This document shows positions 26,575-35,628 of a DNA stretch of 64,000 nucleotides, one piece after another. The notes under the pieces were generated by a model that did no database searches, was not told the DNA's origin, and saw only the letters and a program-made list of their open reading frames with translations. The stretch comes from UBA668 sp040081465 (GTDB taxonomy: Bacteria > Actinomycetota > Acidimicrobiia > Acidimicrobiales > Ilumatobacteraceae): assembly GCA_040081465.1 (NCBI GenBank), contig JBEBGL010000008.1, forward strand, positions 1 to 64,000, given 5' to 3'. Within the stretch, counting starts at the first letter, position 1. The number at the start of each line of letters is the position of its first letter. Both the position numbers and the translations under genes were made by a program.

Positions 26575-28113
26575 GTGAGCAGCGACGACACGGCTATCGA
26601 CACCGACTATGCGACCTCTGGTAGCGGGCTGGTCGCCGAGAAGGCCAAGCGACTGCAGAAGCTCGCCGACATTCGTGCCGCTGGCGGCAACCCTTACCCG
26701 TTCCGTTTCGATCGCAGCACGACACTGGCCGAGCTGCGCTCGGCGCACGGAGCTCTGCCTCCCGGCACAGAAACCGAGCACGAAGTCGCAATCGCCGGGC
26801 GCATGATGCTGATGCGCGACTCGGGCAAGCTGATTTTCGCGACTGTTCGCGATCGTGACGACGAAGTGCAGCTGTTCGTCTCGAAGGCCGAGATCGGCGA
26901 CGATGGGTTCGGCGCGTTTCTCGACCTCGATCTCGGCGACTGGGTCGGTGTGCATGGCACGGTCATGACAACGCGCAAGGGCGAACTGAGCGTGAAGGTA
27001 CAGCGTTGCGAATTGCTCTCGAAGGCCGTGCGCCCGTTGCCCGACAAGTGGCACGGGCTCACCGACACCGACACCCGTTTCCGCCAGCGCTATGCCGACT
27101 TGATTGTCAACGAGGACGCTCGCCGGGCGTTCAAGATTCGCCACGAGATCGTCGCCAGCTTTCGCCGCACACTGCATGCCGATGGCTTCATCGAAGTGGA
27201 AACGCCGGTGTTGCATATGGAGGCCGGCGGTGCACATGCGCGGCCGTTCATCACACACCACAACACGCTCGACATGCCGTTGGTGTTGCGCATCGCGCTT
27301 GAACTACACCTCAAGCGCCTGATCGTTGGCGGTATGGAGAAGGTGTTCGAGATCGGGCGCATTTTCCGCAACGAAGGCATCAGCACCCGACACAACCCCG
27401 AGTTCACGATGATGGAGCTGTACCAGGCATTCGCCGATTACAGCGAGATGATCGACATCACTGAGAAGCTGATTAGGCAAGCGGCGATCGATGCGACTGG
27501 TACTTCGAACGTCATCGTCTACGGCCCTGGAGAAGTCGAGTTGGCTGTCGATCTCGCACAACCGTGGCGCCGAGCGCGCATGATCGACCTTGTCGCTGAG
27601 GCGACCGGCGTAGAAGTGCACCCGTCACAGTCGGTGAAGCAGCTTGAGGCACTCGCTGAGAAGCACGGCGTGTCGTGTTCGCCGCGGTGGGGTTCGGGCA
27701 AGATCATCGAAGAGTTGTTCGAAGCGACGGCCGAGCATTTGTTGATCGCACCAACATTCGTGACTGGTCACCCTGTGGAGATCTCGCCTCTGGCGAGAGT
27801 TGATCGCAACGACCCGTTCCTGACCGAGCGCTTCGAGTTGTTCTGCGGCGGCCGCGAGTTGGCTAATGGCTATACCGAGCTGAACGATCCGGTCGAGCAG
27901 CGCGCTCGCTTCGAAGACGAGCAGGCCGCGAAAGAGGCTGGCGACGCCGAACGCGGGTCGGTCGACGAGGACTACCTGCGTGCGCTCGAGTACGGCCTGC
28001 CCCCGACAGGTGGCTTGGGCATAGGGATGGACCGCGTTGCGATGCTGATCGCCGGCGTGCAGTCCATCAAGGAGATCATTCTGTTCCCGACGCTGCGACC
28101 GGAGGTGTTCTGA
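26575..28113 (+). CDS. lysS: Lysine--tRNA ligase, class II
   Basis: About 512 aa. An N-terminal OB-fold anticodon-binding domain (AIAGRMMLMRDSGK) precedes the class II core with motif 1 around ADGFIEVETPVLH, motif 2 FRNEGISTRHNPEFTMMEL and motif 3 GLGIGMDRVAML. It charges tRNA-Lys. GTG 26575 gives a normal N-terminus. The stop overlaps the dapD start (TGATG). Coupling a lysine synthetase to a lysine-biosynthesis gene is a sensible functional link. Confidence 0.95.
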   Translation: MSSDDTAIDTDYATSGSGLVAEKAKRLQKLADIRAAGGNPYPFRFDRSTTLAELRSAHGALPPGTETEHEVAIAGRMMLMRDSGKLIFATVRDRDDEVQLFVSKAEIGDDGFGAFLDLDLGDWVGVHGTVMTTRKGELSVKVQRCELLSKAVRPLPDKWHGLTDTDTRFRQRYADLIVNEDARRAFKIRHEIVASFRRTLHADGFIEVETPVLHMEAGGAHARPFITHHNTLDMPLVLRIALELHLKRLIVGGMEKVFEIGRIFRNEGISTRHNPEFTMMELYQAFADYSEMIDITEKLIRQAAIDATGTSNVIVYGPGEVELAVDLAQPWRRARMIDLVAEATGVEVHPSQSVKQLEALAEKHGVSCSPRWGSGKIIEELFEATAEHLLIAPTFVTGHPVEISPLARVDRNDPFLTERFELFCGGRELANGYTELNDPVEQRARFEDEQAAKEAGDAERGSVDEDYLRALEYGLPPTGGLGIGMDRVAMLIAGVQSIKEIILFPTLRPEVF

Positions 28114-29048
28114 TGCCGCTCGCTTGGGGCAGAGGTCTGGCGACGGTCGCCGACGACGGCACGGTTCTCGACACTTGGTTTCGCGAGCTCGGCCTGGGTG
28201 AGGAACCCAGCCCCGAGAAGTTCGAGGCATACACCACTGCGGAACGGCACGACGATGTGCGACGTGTCGCTGTGCGCGCGGTGCAGGTGCACATCGACAC
28301 CGAAGTGGCGCCAGCTTCCGCAAGCGACGTGTACTTGCGTTTGCACCTGCTGTCGCATCGACTGATGCAACCGCGCACCATCAATCTCGACGGCATCTTC
28401 GCTCAGCTCGTCAATGTGGCGTGGACCAACCTCGGTCCTGCACCCGTCGACGGCATCGAGGAGTTGCGTTGGCGCGTCCGCCACGACGGCGGCACGCTCA
28501 CCGTGCACGGGCTCGACAAGTTTCCGCGTATGACCGACTACGTGGTGCCTAGCGGAGTGCGCATCGCCGACACCGACCGCGTGCGACTAGGCGCGCATCT
28601 CGCAGCGGGCACCACGGTGATGCACGAAGGTTTCTGCAACTTCAACGCCGGCACGCTTGGCACCTCGATGGTCGAGGGTCGTATCTCGCAGGGCGTCATC
28701 GTCGGCGACGGGAGCGACATCGGTGGCGGTGCCAGCATCATGGGCACGCTCTCCGGCGGTGGCAGCGAGCAGATCAGCATCGGCGAACGCTGCCTGCTCG
28801 GCGCCGAGGCCGGCATCGGCATCAGCCTCGGCGACGAATGCATCGTCGAGGCCGGGCTGTACGTAACGGCCGGCACGCTCGTGTCGCTACATGAACAGGG
28901 TCAGGGATCGGTCGGCGTCGTCAAAGCGCGCGAACTCAGTGGCAAGGGCGGGTTGCTCTATCGACGCAATAGCCAAAGCGGCGCGGTGGAAGCCCTCCCC
29001 CGCAGCGCTAAATGGGAAGGCCTAAACGCCGACCTCCACGCCAACTAG
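28113..29048 (+). CDS. dapD: 2,3,4,5-tetrahydropyridine-2,6-dicarboxylate N-succinyltransferase
   Basis: A 311-aa protein of the actinobacterial DapD group. An alpha-helical N-terminal domain is followed by a left-handed parallel beta-helix with hexapeptide repeats (RVRLGAHLAAGTTVMHEG, then GVIVGDGSDIGGGASIMG), and a short C-terminal tail. It catalyses the succinylation step of meso-diaminopimelate and lysine synthesis. It follows lysS with a one-base overlap. A complex nested inverted repeat lies immediately after its stop. Confidence 0.93.
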   Translation: MPLAWGRGLATVADDGTVLDTWFRELGLGEEPSPEKFEAYTTAERHDDVRRVAVRAVQVHIDTEVAPASASDVYLRLHLLSHRLMQPRTINLDGIFAQLVNVAWTNLGPAPVDGIEELRWRVRHDGGTLTVHGLDKFPRMTDYVVPSGVRIADTDRVRLGAHLAAGTTVMHEGFCNFNAGTLGTSMVEGRISQGVIVGDGSDIGGGASIMGTLSGGGSEQISIGERCLLGAEAGIGISLGDECIVEAGLYVTAGTLVSLHEQGQGSVGVVKARELSGKGGLLYRRNSQSGAVEALPRSAKWEGLNADLHAN

Positions 29049-29055
29049 AAGTTCA

Positions 29056-29148
29056 GGTCCGAGGGTTTCCTACCGCCGACGTGAGGTCCGAGGTTTACAT
29101 GCGGGAAATCCCGTACAAAAACCTCGGACCGCATGAAACCCTCGGACT
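29056..29148. repeat. Triple nested inverted repeat, likely bidirectional terminator
   Basis: Three concentric stems fill the space between convergent dapD and tag. The outer stem is GTCCGAGGGTTTC (29057-29069) with GAAACCCTCGGAC (29135-29147), 13/13. The middle stem is GGTCCGAGGTTT (29085-29096) with AAACCTCGGACC (29119-29130), 12/12. The inner stem is CGGGA with TCCCG (29102-29113). The two left arms are also near-identical direct repeats. The position fits a two-way terminator, but the architecture is more elaborate than needed. Confidence 0.75.
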
Positions 29149-29161
29149 AGTCGTCGGATCT

Positions 29162-29743
29162 CTAGGCGGTGCGTTCGCAGCCTTCTATGTGGTCGTTGAC
29201 TAGGCCCATTGCTTGCATGAAGGCGTACATCGTTGTTGGGCCTACGAAACTCCAACCGCGGCGCTTCAAGTCTTTCGACATCGCGATGGATTCTGGGCAC
29301 GTCGCAGGCATCTCGCTGTCGACCGTGAGTCGACCGTCCCGCGCTGGCCGGTACTGCGACACGTATTTATAGATCGACCCGAACTCTTCGCGTAGGGCGA
29401 GCGCTCGGCCTGCGTTGTTGATCGTGCTTGCGATCTTGCCGCGATGCCGGACGATGCCTGCGTCGCCAAGAAGACGCTGCACATCGCCATCATCGAACGC
29501 CGCGACCCGAGCAAGATCGAAGCCCGCAAACGCCGCTCGGAAGTTCTCGCGCTTGCGCAAGATCGTCAACCACGACAGACCCGACTGGAAACCCTCGAGA
29601 CACAGCTTCTCGAATAGGCGTACATCGGTCTTGACCGGATGCCCCCACTCGTCGTCGTGGTACTTCATATAGAACGGATCATCCCCGCACCACCAGCATC
29701 GAGTCACACCATCTGCGCCAAGCCGCAGTCGTTCCGCTCCCAT
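29162..29743 (-). CDS. tag: DNA-3-methyladenine glycosylase I
   Basis: A 193-aa base-excision-repair enzyme. The Tag signature is RCWWCGDDPFYMKYHDDEWG with the zinc ligands, then FEKLCLEGFQSGLSW, the helix-hairpin-helix RLLGDAGIVRHRGKIAS, and the C-terminal zinc-snap Cys/His region including GLVNDHIEGC. It excises 3-methyladenine from alkylated DNA. Start ATG 29743. It is convergent with dapD across the nested repeat and divergent from the acyl-CoA synthetase. Confidence 0.95.
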   Translation of the reverse strand: MGAERLRLGADGVTRCWWCGDDPFYMKYHDDEWGHPVKTDVRLFEKLCLEGFQSGLSWLTILRKRENFRAAFAGFDLARVAAFDDGDVQRLLGDAGIVRHRGKIASTINNAGRALALREEFGSIYKYVSQYRPARDGRLTVDSEMPATCPESIAMSKDLKRRGWSFVGPTTMYAFMQAMGLVNDHIEGCERTA

Positions 29744-29804
29744 CGGGTCAAGCTAGCAACCGTTCAATACACGGCCGCATTGCCGTTCGCGGCTGCCGTC
29801 GGCA

Positions 29805-31526
29805 ATGATCACCTCCGTGATTCGCAACTACCTCGCCGCCCGCGCCGAACTCGACGCCCCCGGTTCTCCCTTCGCCACGACGACGATTGAGGTGCGCGGC
29901 GTGAAGTTGAAGGCGTACGCGGCCGCGCCGCCCAACATGCGCGCCATTTGGGAAGCATCGGCCGGGCATGCCGACAAGGACTACCTGGTCTACGAGGACG
30001 AGCGCTACACCTACGCCGAAGTGCACGCACAGGTTCGCAAGCTGGCGGCACACCTCGTGGCTAACGGCGTGCACCCAGGTAGTCGAGTCGCGATCGCGAT
30101 GCGCAACTACCCCGAGTGGATTGTCAGCTACTGGGCCGCGGTCTGCGTTGGTGGAGTTGTAGTCGGCATCAACGCTTGGTGGACAGCACCCGAGCTGGAA
30201 TACGCACTCAACGACTCGGAACCGACGGTGATGATCGCCGACGACGAGCGCTTGGAACGGTTGAATCACATGCCCGCGCAACGGCCGATGCACATCATCG
30301 CCGTGCGCAGCGATCGCGCTGTTCCTGGCGGATCAACCGCGTGGGCCGACGTCATGGCGACAAAGGATCCGGGCAAGTTGCCCGACGCGGCGATCGACCC
30401 CGACGACGATGCCACCATCTTCTATACGTCGGGAACCACCGGCTTCCCGAAAGGCGCGCAGCTCACCCACCGCGGCTCGGTCGACAACATCTACAACATC
30501 GTCACGATGGGCCTTGCGGCGACGATGGCCGAGGCAAAGGCGATCGCGGCCGGCGAGACGAACGACGCTCCTCTGCCCACACCAGCGCAACGAGTGCTGA
30601 TGGTTCCGACTCCGCTCTTCCACGTGACTGCCTGCAACTGCGTCATGCACGCTGGCACGATCGGCGGAGCGAAGCTCGTGCTGATGCGCAAGTGGGACGC
30701 TGGCCGCGCGCTGGAACTGATCGAACGCGAAGGTGTCACCAACTTCTCGGGCGTGCCAACCATGAGTCGCGAGTTGCTGCTGCACCCCGATTGGGCGAAA
30801 CGCGATACGTCGACGATGCAGGGAATGGGCGGCGGCGGCGCGGCGTTGCAGCCCGACCTAGTCGGGAAAATTGCCGGCGCGCTAGAGAAGGGTCAGCCAA
30901 CAACCGCCTACGGCATGACCGAGACGTGCGGCATCATCACCGCCAACTCGGCGCAACTCTTTCTCGCCAAGCCAGAGTCGTGCGGTTCCATCGTTCCAAC
31001 GCTCGAAGCGAAGTTGGTCGACAGCGATGGCAACGACTTGCCACGTGGCGCGTCGATGGTCGGCACGCTTTGCGTGCGTGGCTCGATTGTTATCAAGGGC
31101 TACATCAACCGCCCCGAAGCAACGGCCGATGCGATACGCGACGGTTGGCTGAACACGGGCGACATAGCTCGCATCGACGACGACGGGTTCGTGTTCATCG
31201 TCGACCGCGCGAAAGACATGGTGCTGCGCGGTGGCGAGAACGTGTTCTGCAGCGAAGTGGAGACCGCGATCTATCACCACGATGCAGTGGCCGAGGCCGC
31301 CGTGTTCGGGATTCCCGACGAACGACTTGGCGAGGAGGTCGCGGCGGCCATAGTTCTGCGCCCAGGCCACGCGCTCACTGCCGACGCGCTCACCGAGTTT
31401 CTCGGCGCAAGCCTCGCCAAGTACAAGATCCCTGCACGTGTTTGGTTCCGCACCGAGCCAATCCCGCGCAATGCCAGCGGTAAGTTTCTGAAGCGTGAGC
31501 TACGCGACGAACTCTTGAAAGGCTGA
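29805..31526 (+). CDS. Acyl-CoA synthetase (FadD/AMP-ligase family)
   Basis: A 573-aa ANL-superfamily enzyme. The P-loop is FYTSGTTGFPKGAQLTH, the A5 motif TAYGMTETCG, A7 WLNTGDIARID, A8 DRAKDMVLRGGENVF and A10 PRNASGKFLKRELR with the catalytic Lys. It activates a carboxylic acid (probably fatty or aromatic) as an acyl adenylate and then the CoA thioester. It starts a run of three genes (alpha/beta hydrolase, nitroreductase) with 2-bp spacing and an overlap, indicating one operon. Chain-length specificity cannot be read. Confidence 0.92.
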   Translation: MITSVIRNYLAARAELDAPGSPFATTTIEVRGVKLKAYAAAPPNMRAIWEASAGHADKDYLVYEDERYTYAEVHAQVRKLAAHLVANGVHPGSRVAIAMRNYPEWIVSYWAAVCVGGVVVGINAWWTAPELEYALNDSEPTVMIADDERLERLNHMPAQRPMHIIAVRSDRAVPGGSTAWADVMATKDPGKLPDAAIDPDDDATIFYTSGTTGFPKGAQLTHRGSVDNIYNIVTMGLAATMAEAKAIAAGETNDAPLPTPAQRVLMVPTPLFHVTACNCVMHAGTIGGAKLVLMRKWDAGRALELIEREGVTNFSGVPTMSRELLLHPDWAKRDTSTMQGMGGGGAALQPDLVGKIAGALEKGQPTTAYGMTETCGIITANSAQLFLAKPESCGSIVPTLEAKLVDSDGNDLPRGASMVGTLCVRGSIVIKGYINRPEATADAIRDGWLNTGDIARIDDDGFVFIVDRAKDMVLRGGENVFCSEVETAIYHHDAVAEAAVFGIPDERLGEEVAAAIVLRPGHALTADALTEFLGASLAKYKIPARVWFRTEPIPRNASGKFLKRELRDELLKG

Positions 31527-31528
31527 CG

Positions 31529-32368
31529 ATGTTCGCAAACAACGGCGACTGCAAGTTGTTCTACGAAACGTTCGGCGACGCGACTCATCCGACGCTGCTC
31601 TTGGTCAACGGTCTCGGAAGTCAATGCACCAACTACCACGAAGATTGGTGCCGCATGTTCGCAGCAGAGGGCCTGCAAGTCGTCCGATACGACAACCGCG
31701 ATGTCGGCCTGAGCAGTTCATTCGAGGGCGCTCCGACGAATGCCGACGGCGCGGCATACACGCTCAGCGATATGGCTGCTGACGGCATGGCCGTGCTCGA
31801 CGCCATTGGTGTCGAGAAAGCGCACATCATGGGGCTCTCGATGGGCGGCATGATCGTTCAGACGATGGCGATCGAACACCCGCAGCGCGTGCTGACGATG
31901 ACATCGGTTATGAGCACAACTGGCGAGGAGGAATATCGCAAGAGCAGTCGACGCGCATTGGAATTGCTGCTGGAACCGCCAGCGACGGATCGCGAGGGTT
32001 TCATCCAACAGTGGATCGACGGGTTGCACGAGTGGGGAACTCCCGAGTTCGCCGACGAGGCGCGCTGGCGTGCCGACGCCGAGCGCTCGTTCGAGCGCGC
32101 CGGTGTCCTTGGTGGCGGCGCCCGCCAGTACACAGCCGTCATGGACAGCGGATCCCGAGCAGCTGGACTGCGTGCGCTGAAGGTGCCCACGCTGGTAATC
32201 CACGGCGACAAGGACACGATCATCGACATCATCGGCGGTCGCCGTACGGCCGAGCTGATTCCCGGCGCGCGTTTCGAGTTGATCGAGGGAATGGGCCACG
32301 ACTACCCACCACAACTGTGGTCGCGATGGGTCGCTTTAGTCGTCGGCCACATCCGGGCGAACTCGTGA
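31529..32368 (+). CDS. Alpha/beta hydrolase
   Basis: A 279-aa soluble hydrolase. The N-terminal cap is followed by LLLVNGLGSQ (oxyanion loop), RYDNRDVGLS, the nucleophile elbow GLSMGGMI, an acid in IHGDKDTI, and the catalytic His in GMGHDYP. The nucleophile is Ser in G-L-S-M-G. The substrate is unknown, but the operon with an acyl-CoA synthetase suggests an ester or thioester role in lipid or aromatic metabolism. Confidence 0.88.
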   Translation: MFANNGDCKLFYETFGDATHPTLLLVNGLGSQCTNYHEDWCRMFAAEGLQVVRYDNRDVGLSSSFEGAPTNADGAAYTLSDMAADGMAVLDAIGVEKAHIMGLSMGGMIVQTMAIEHPQRVLTMTSVMSTTGEEEYRKSSRRALELLLEPPATDREGFIQQWIDGLHEWGTPEFADEARWRADAERSFERAGVLGGGARQYTAVMDSGSRAAGLRALKVPTLVIHGDKDTIIDIIGGRRTAELIPGARFELIEGMGHDYPPQLWSRWVALVVGHIRANS

Positions 32369-32919
32369 GCCTGCACGACTTCAGCGCGCTCGCACGCGAA
32401 CGACGCACCAGCATGATGGTGCAGAAGGATGTCGCTGTACCGCGCGCGACCGTGGAGGCACTCTGTGAATTGGCGCAGTACGCACCGAACCACAAGCGCA
32501 CGTGGCCGTGGCGATTCGCGTTGGCAGAAGGTGATGGCCGCGCCCGACTGGGCAACGTGATTGCCGACGCGATGGAACTGCACGGCGACCCGCCCGACAA
32601 GGTCGCGCAACGACGCACGAAGTACCTGCGCACTCCGGCAGTGCTGATCGTCGGATCGGCCGCAGGTGACAGCGAGCTGCGCACGGCTGAGAACCGCGAC
32701 GCTGCATCAGCGGGAGTTCAAAACATCCTGCTCGCAGCGGCAGCCCAGGGGCTGGCGAGTTACTGGAGTTCGTGCCCGAAAGGAACCAACGATGCGACAG
32801 CGGCGCTCTGCGGATTCGATGCCGACACGACGATCGTCGCGATCATCTACCTCGGATGGGCAAACGGCTCGCCAGCGGCGCCACCGCGGCCGGACGTAAC
32901 GCTGAACATCATCGAGTAG
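32365..32919 (+). CDS. Nitroreductase-family flavoprotein
   Basis: A 184-aa FMN-binding nitroreductase fold. The N-terminal RRTSMMVQKDVAVP motif matches the family's R-R-S-x-R FMN phosphate site region, followed by AQYAPNHKRTWPW and the C-terminal AAAAQGLASYWSSC helix and GWANGSPA loop. It probably reduces quinones, nitro groups or enoates with NAD(P)H. GTG 32365 overlaps the hydrolase stop (GTGA). Confidence 0.87.
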   Translation: MSLHDFSALARERRTSMMVQKDVAVPRATVEALCELAQYAPNHKRTWPWRFALAEGDGRARLGNVIADAMELHGDPPDKVAQRRTKYLRTPAVLIVGSAAGDSELRTAENRDAASAGVQNILLAAAAQGLASYWSSCPKGTNDATAALCGFDADTTIVAIIYLGWANGSPAAPPRPDVTLNIIE

Positions 32920-32924
32920 GTCGG

Positions 32925-33623
32925 CTACCCGCCGGTTGTTGTCGTGACGGCAGTCGTCGTGGTCGCGGGACTTGTGATCAGCGTCGTTGGTGGTGGTTCC
33001 TCCGCCGGATTGTCTGCGCGCGCTGCGGCTGCCTTTGCGAGGTGAAGCGCTGTCGCTTCATCGGGCGCGATCACCACGAAGTAGCCGTTCTCGACCTTGA
33101 CCCACACCGAAAATTCGTCGTCGAGAACGACGCTGTAGGCAGCGAGACCAATGTCGGTGAGCGCAATGCGCACCTCATCGTCGGCGGGTGGTCGACCGAA
33201 TGCGGTGCCATCGATGGCTTGCACACTCATGTAGTACTCCTGGCCGACAACCACGACGACAAAGCCACAGGTGTCGTCGGACAGCGGGCTGGCGTCGACG
33301 AGTCGGCCGCGACCAAGCCCGGCGATTACCAACGTGAAGTCCTCGGCGACGAGTGACCTGCACGGGTCACCTCCGAACAGACTGTTCGCTGGCGGAGTCG
33401 GCTCGGCGGTCGGATCGGGCGGGTCTGTGTCGGGCACGAACTCGAGCAGCGTGGTCGTCGTCGCCTCCGGCACAACACCCACAGTGTCGGTTGGTGCTGT
33501 CGATTCCGTGTCTCGGAACGTCACGACCGCGATAGCCACCAAGAGCGCCGCCACACCCACGATTGCACCGCGAATTCCAACTGCCTCGAACAGCAGCTTC
33601 TGCGTCGCCTTCTCGCGTTTCAT
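32925..33623 (-). CDS. Membrane-anchored protein with Thr/Pro-rich linkers, unknown
   Basis: About 232 aa. A short Lys/Arg-rich cytoplasmic start (MKREKATQK) leads to a single transmembrane helix (about residues 17-36, GAIVGVAALLVAIAVV), then a Thr/Pro-rich extracellular stretch and a compact domain containing Cys at PCRSL and TCGFV, possibly a disulfide. A low-complexity Thr-rich tail ends it. It looks like a small exported lipid- or wall-associated protein. ATG 33623 overlaps the stop of the DDN-like gene (ATGA), so both are co-transcribed. Confidence 0.7.
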   Translation of the reverse strand: MKREKATQKLLFEAVGIRGAIVGVAALLVAIAVVTFRDTESTAPTDTVGVVPEATTTTLLEFVPDTDPPDPTAEPTPPANSLFGGDPCRSLVAEDFTLVIAGLGRGRLVDASPLSDDTCGFVVVVVGQEYYMSVQAIDGTAFGRPPADDEVRIALTDIGLAAYSVVLDDEFSVWVKVENGYFVVIAPDEATALHLAKAAAARADNPAEEPPPTTLITSPATTTTAVTTTTGG

Positions 33624-33994
33624 ACTTCCGACCACGTCGAGATCGCCAGCAACGGCACGTCGAAACACCACGCCTCAAACGTGAGCCCAATTGACGCGTC
33701 GCCATCCCATGGGTACTTCGCGCCCATCAGCTCGCCGACTGAGCGCCGTTCGACTTCATCAGTGACCGTGCGCGCAATCCCAGCGCGAGTATCGCGATTG
33801 ATTCGCACCGTCACCGCTGGGTTGGCGAGCGCGTTGCGATACCAATCCGCGTTCGGTCCCGTGCCGCTGATGAGATACAACGTTTCGCCCACGACTCCGA
33901 ACCAAATCTCGACCTCGTGTGGGTTGCCCGTGCGACGCCCCTTCGTGGTGACGTAACAGTTCTCAACATCGGCGTGTGCCGTCAGCCAGCTCAT
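33620..33994 (-). CDS. Deazaflavin (F420)-dependent nitroreductase-like protein (DDN/DUF385 family)
   Basis: A 124-aa split-barrel protein. It begins MSWLTAHADVENCYVTTKGR, followed by GNPHEVEIWFGV, and LYLISGTGPNADWYRNALANP, matching the Ddn/F420H2-dependent quinone reductase family of actinobacteria (cytoplasmic, binding F420 or F420-like cofactors). ATG 33994 was chosen over TTG 34000, 2 bp after the mutase stop. It is the second gene of an operon with the mutase and the anchored protein. Confidence 0.82.
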   Translation of the reverse strand: MSWLTAHADVENCYVTTKGRRTGNPHEVEIWFGVVGETLYLISGTGPNADWYRNALANPAVTVRINRDTRAGIARTVTDEVERRSVGELMGAKYPWDGDASIGLTFEAWCFDVPLLAISTWSEV

Positions 33995-33996
33995 CG

Positions 33997-35577
33997 TCAA
34001 CGCCCCGGCTGGTATGTACCGAAGACCTGCCGCAACGCATCGCTGACCTCGCCGAGCGTCGCGTTGGCGCGCAACGCATCCTTCATCGGATACAACACGT
34101 TCTGCGTGCCACGAGCAGCGTCGGTCAAAGCGGTCAACTTTGCCGCAACAAGCCCCTGATCTCGGTCGGCTTTGAACGCCGCCAATCGTTGGCGCTGCCC
34201 TTGCTCCAACTGCGGATCAACAGGCGGCAGCTCGGGTTCGCCGGCATCACCGTCGGTGAAACGATTGAGCCCAACGATCACTCGCTCGCCTTCGTCGATT
34301 CCCTTCGCGTATTCGTAGGCAGCTTTCTCGATTTCGCCCTGCTGGAAGCCAGCTTCGATTCCCTCGACCGCGCCGCCCATTTCGTCGATACGGCGGATGT
34401 AATCCCACGCCAAACGCTCGACCTCGTCGGTGAGCGACTCGACGAAGTAACTACCGCCAAGCGGATCGGGCGTGTCGACGATGCCGCTCTCATACCCGAC
34501 AACCTGTTGCGTACGCAGTGCGATGCGCGCGGCCCGCTCGCTTGGAAGGCTCAGCGCTTCGTCGAAACCGTTGGTATGCAGGCTCTGCGTGCCACCCATG
34601 ACGGCGGCCATCGTTTGCACTGCTACGCGCACGATGTTGTTCTCGGGCTGCTGCGCCATCAGCGTGCTGCCACCTGTCTGCGCGTGGAAGCGCAACAGCT
34701 TGCTGGCCTCGAGTTGTGCGCCGAAGCGCTCGCCCATCACCCGATACCAGATGCGCCGCGCAGCTCGGAACTTGGCAACCTCTTCGAAGAAGTTGTTGTG
34801 TGCGTTCCAAAAAAAGCTGAGCCGTGGCGCGAACGAGTCGACAGGCATCCCCGCGGCGATCGCTGCTTCCACGTAGGCGATGCCATTGGCGATCGTGAAC
34901 GCGATCTCCTGCACCGCCGTGCTGCCGGCCTCGCGAATGTGATAGCCAGAGACGCTGATCGTGTTCCACTTCGGAATGTGCTTCGCACAATACTCGAAGA
35001 CGTTGGTGATGATGCGCATACTCGGCTTCGGCGGGTAGATGTAAGTACCGCGCGCGATGTATTCCTTCAGCAGATCGTTCTGGATCGTTCCGCTGAGCGC
35101 ACTGGCAGGTACGCCTTGCTCGTCGGCGACCAACTCGTACAGCAACAGCAAGATTGGTGCCGTCGAGTTGATCGTCATACTGGTGCTCACCTGATCCAGC
35201 GGCAGGTCGCCGAGCAGAACACGCATGTCGGCGATGCTGTCGATCGCGACGCCAACCCGGCCCACTTCGCCCTCTGCGCGTGGATGGTCGCTGTCGTATC
35301 CCATCTGCGTTGGCAGGTCGAAGGCGCAACTGAGACCGGTCTGGCCGGCATTCAGCAAGAACTTGAATCGCTCGTTCGTCGAGGCCGCGGTGCCGAAACC
35401 CGCGTACTGGCGCATCGTCCACAACTTGCCGCGATACATCGTCGGGTAGATACCGCGCGTGTACGGAGCGCCGCCCGGCGCGCCAAGTTGCGTCGACGGA
35501 TTCCAGTCGGCGAGATCGGACGCGTCGTACAGCGCCTTCACCGGAATGCCCGAATCGGTGGATTTCGCGTCAGTCAT
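33997..35577 (-). CDS. Methylmalonyl-CoA mutase family, large subunit without B12-binding domain
   Basis: A 526-aa TIM-barrel mutase domain: MRQYAGFGTAASTNERF, GQTGLSCAFDLPTQMGYDSD, TINSTAPILLLLYE, SVSGYHIREAGSTAVQE. There is no C-terminal adenosylcobalamin-binding domain, so a small B12 subunit must come from elsewhere. Aligned from memory with methylmalonyl-CoA and isobutyryl-CoA mutases, the specificity residues are Tyr58 (RQYAG) and Arg176 (KEYIARGTYIYPP), as in methylmalonyl-CoA mutase; isobutyryl enzymes have Phe and Gln. It should interconvert methylmalonyl-CoA and succinyl-CoA. Start ATG 35577. Confidence 0.9.
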   Translation of the reverse strand: MTDAKSTDSGIPVKALYDASDLADWNPSTQLGAPGGAPYTRGIYPTMYRGKLWTMRQYAGFGTAASTNERFKFLLNAGQTGLSCAFDLPTQMGYDSDHPRAEGEVGRVGVAIDSIADMRVLLGDLPLDQVSTSMTINSTAPILLLLYELVADEQGVPASALSGTIQNDLLKEYIARGTYIYPPKPSMRIITNVFEYCAKHIPKWNTISVSGYHIREAGSTAVQEIAFTIANGIAYVEAAIAAGMPVDSFAPRLSFFWNAHNNFFEEVAKFRAARRIWYRVMGERFGAQLEASKLLRFHAQTGGSTLMAQQPENNIVRVAVQTMAAVMGGTQSLHTNGFDEALSLPSERAARIALRTQQVVGYESGIVDTPDPLGGSYFVESLTDEVERLAWDYIRRIDEMGGAVEGIEAGFQQGEIEKAAYEYAKGIDEGERVIVGLNRFTDGDAGEPELPPVDPQLEQGQRQRLAAFKADRDQGLVAAKLTALTDAARGTQNVLYPMKDALRANATLGEVSDALRQVFGTYQPGR

Positions 35578-35628
35578 TGAGCACCGAGCGTACGCCGCTA
35601 GTCCCGCTCATCTCGTTCACGGAAGATT

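Noticed and set aside
29012..29203. A 63-codon frame across the dapD-tag interval
   Set aside because: It runs through the nested inverted repeat and into tag; its sequence is explained by the repeat.
30116..31483. A 455-codon open frame inside the acyl-CoA synthetase gene
   Set aside because: Arg/His-rich out-of-frame translation with no domain.
33976..35580. A 534-codon open frame on the plus strand
   Set aside because: Mirrors the methylmalonyl-CoA mutase gene on the other strand and has no recognisable domain.
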